NCBI RefSeq assembly: GCF_000150275.1
Contig: NW_002060947.1
Coordinates: 5,547,723-5,611,722, forward strand
Origin: Trichoplax adhaerens
Lineage: Eukaryota; Placozoa; Uniplacotomia; Trichoplacea; Trichoplacidae
Direction: 5' to 3'
Length of the DNA stretch: 64,000 bases
Part shown: in pieces, positions 63,450 to 64,000 of the stretch
Layout: each line of letters begins with the position of its first letter
Position numbering within the stretch: position 1 is the first letter of the stretch
Made by a program: the position numbers and the translations under genes
The notes under the pieces: generated by a model
Databases searched by the model: none
Told to the model about the DNA's origin: nothing
The model's input: only the letters and a program-made list of their open reading frames with translations

Positions 63450-64000
63450 TATTTATTTAGCACGTACGCGTATATATAATATATAATTTCAAACTCTTTT
63501 CTTATAATTTACGCAAGCCTAATCTATTGCTATCATATCAATATGGCTATATTGTACTTTTATCGATAAATATAATTTTTCGAGTTTTATTATGCATAAA
63601 ACTATAGTGGTAATCTGAACTAGAAATTTCCTCCAGTTAATGTTCTACCTCTCTTTCTATACTGTAACGGAAGTAATTCCCTATCTAATTATATCATAAT
63701 TATACGCACACCGCGACATTTGTAATAAAAGCGATTACATTTTATTTTATATAAATGACTCTTTTCTGTTACTACCTTACTAATCTTCTTCTTCTAGATT
63801 AGCAAGAAAGCAGTTTTTCTACCTATTAAGGCACGATAAAATAGCTACATTTTCTAGAATTTATTTACCAGCCGACGTTAGTACAACAGAAGATCGCATA
63901 TTAGTTATTACTTGGCTTGCGTATTTATAATTGATACTCTTTTATCAGTACTACAAAGTTCTACCAACGTACTCGTATAAGTTATCTAATGTAAACTACT
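63450..64000. other. 3' flank of GPCR copy 2 (duplicated)
   Basis: Non-coding, aligned by eye with 56996-57530. The duplication therefore runs past the window's right edge, and more receptor copies could follow. Confidence 0.6.

Overview
The window looks like nuclear DNA of a simple animal. It is AT-rich, genes are split by mostly short introns (about 60-250 bp, GT-AG plus one likely GC-AG), TTAGGG-type telomeric repeats occur internally, and the readable genes are metazoan orthologues (RBM41, PPT1, beta-thymosins, DIS3, PRMT9, class A GPCRs). The overall style suggests a placozoan (Trichoplax/Hoilungia-like). That assignment is inference, not proof.

Layout. 0-3 kb: no convincing gene, but two families of decayed tandem repeats and a tract rich in GTAC palindromes. 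3.3-5.4 kb (+): RBM41-like RNA-binding protein. 6.5-8.4 kb (-): a six-exon, 293-residue proline-rich protein with a possible capping-protein-interaction motif. 8.4-12.2 kb: mostly empty. 12.2-13.1 kb (+): intronless palmitoyl-protein thioesterase. 15.5-20.2 kb (-): two beta-thymosin genes (one single-domain, one three-repeat) with decayed relatives; a further beta-thymosin lies at 28.5 kb (+). 21-25.4 kb: GTAC-palindrome-rich DNA ending in a tandem array of about 50-bp hairpin units, followed by inverted telomeric repeats.

31.6-36.9 kb (-): DIS3/RRP44 exosome nuclease, complete from PIN domain to S1 domain. 37.4-38.3 kb: a five-copy 181-bp tandem array in the spacer between divergent DIS3 and PRMT9. 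39.9-43.7 kb (+): PRMT9-like arginine methyltransferase with N-terminal TPRs. 44.4-46.9 kb (-): an unrecognised multi-pass membrane protein whose last three exons fit together exactly. 47-51 kb: decayed DNA with a trace of a reverse-transcriptase-like ORF and a short telomeric repeat. 51-54.2 kb: a satellite of about 232 bp whose central copies keep one small open frame. 54.3-64 kb: a segmental duplication carrying two near-identical GPCR genes 6454 bp apart, plus a third copy of the upstream module without a receptor.

Three genes act on RNA (RBM41, DIS3, and PRMT9 through its known splicing-factor substrate), but nothing indicates co-regulation. Gene models were spliced by eye from splice-site consensus, reading phase and family similarity. 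Exon edges in DIS3 and PRMT9 are approximate unless stated.
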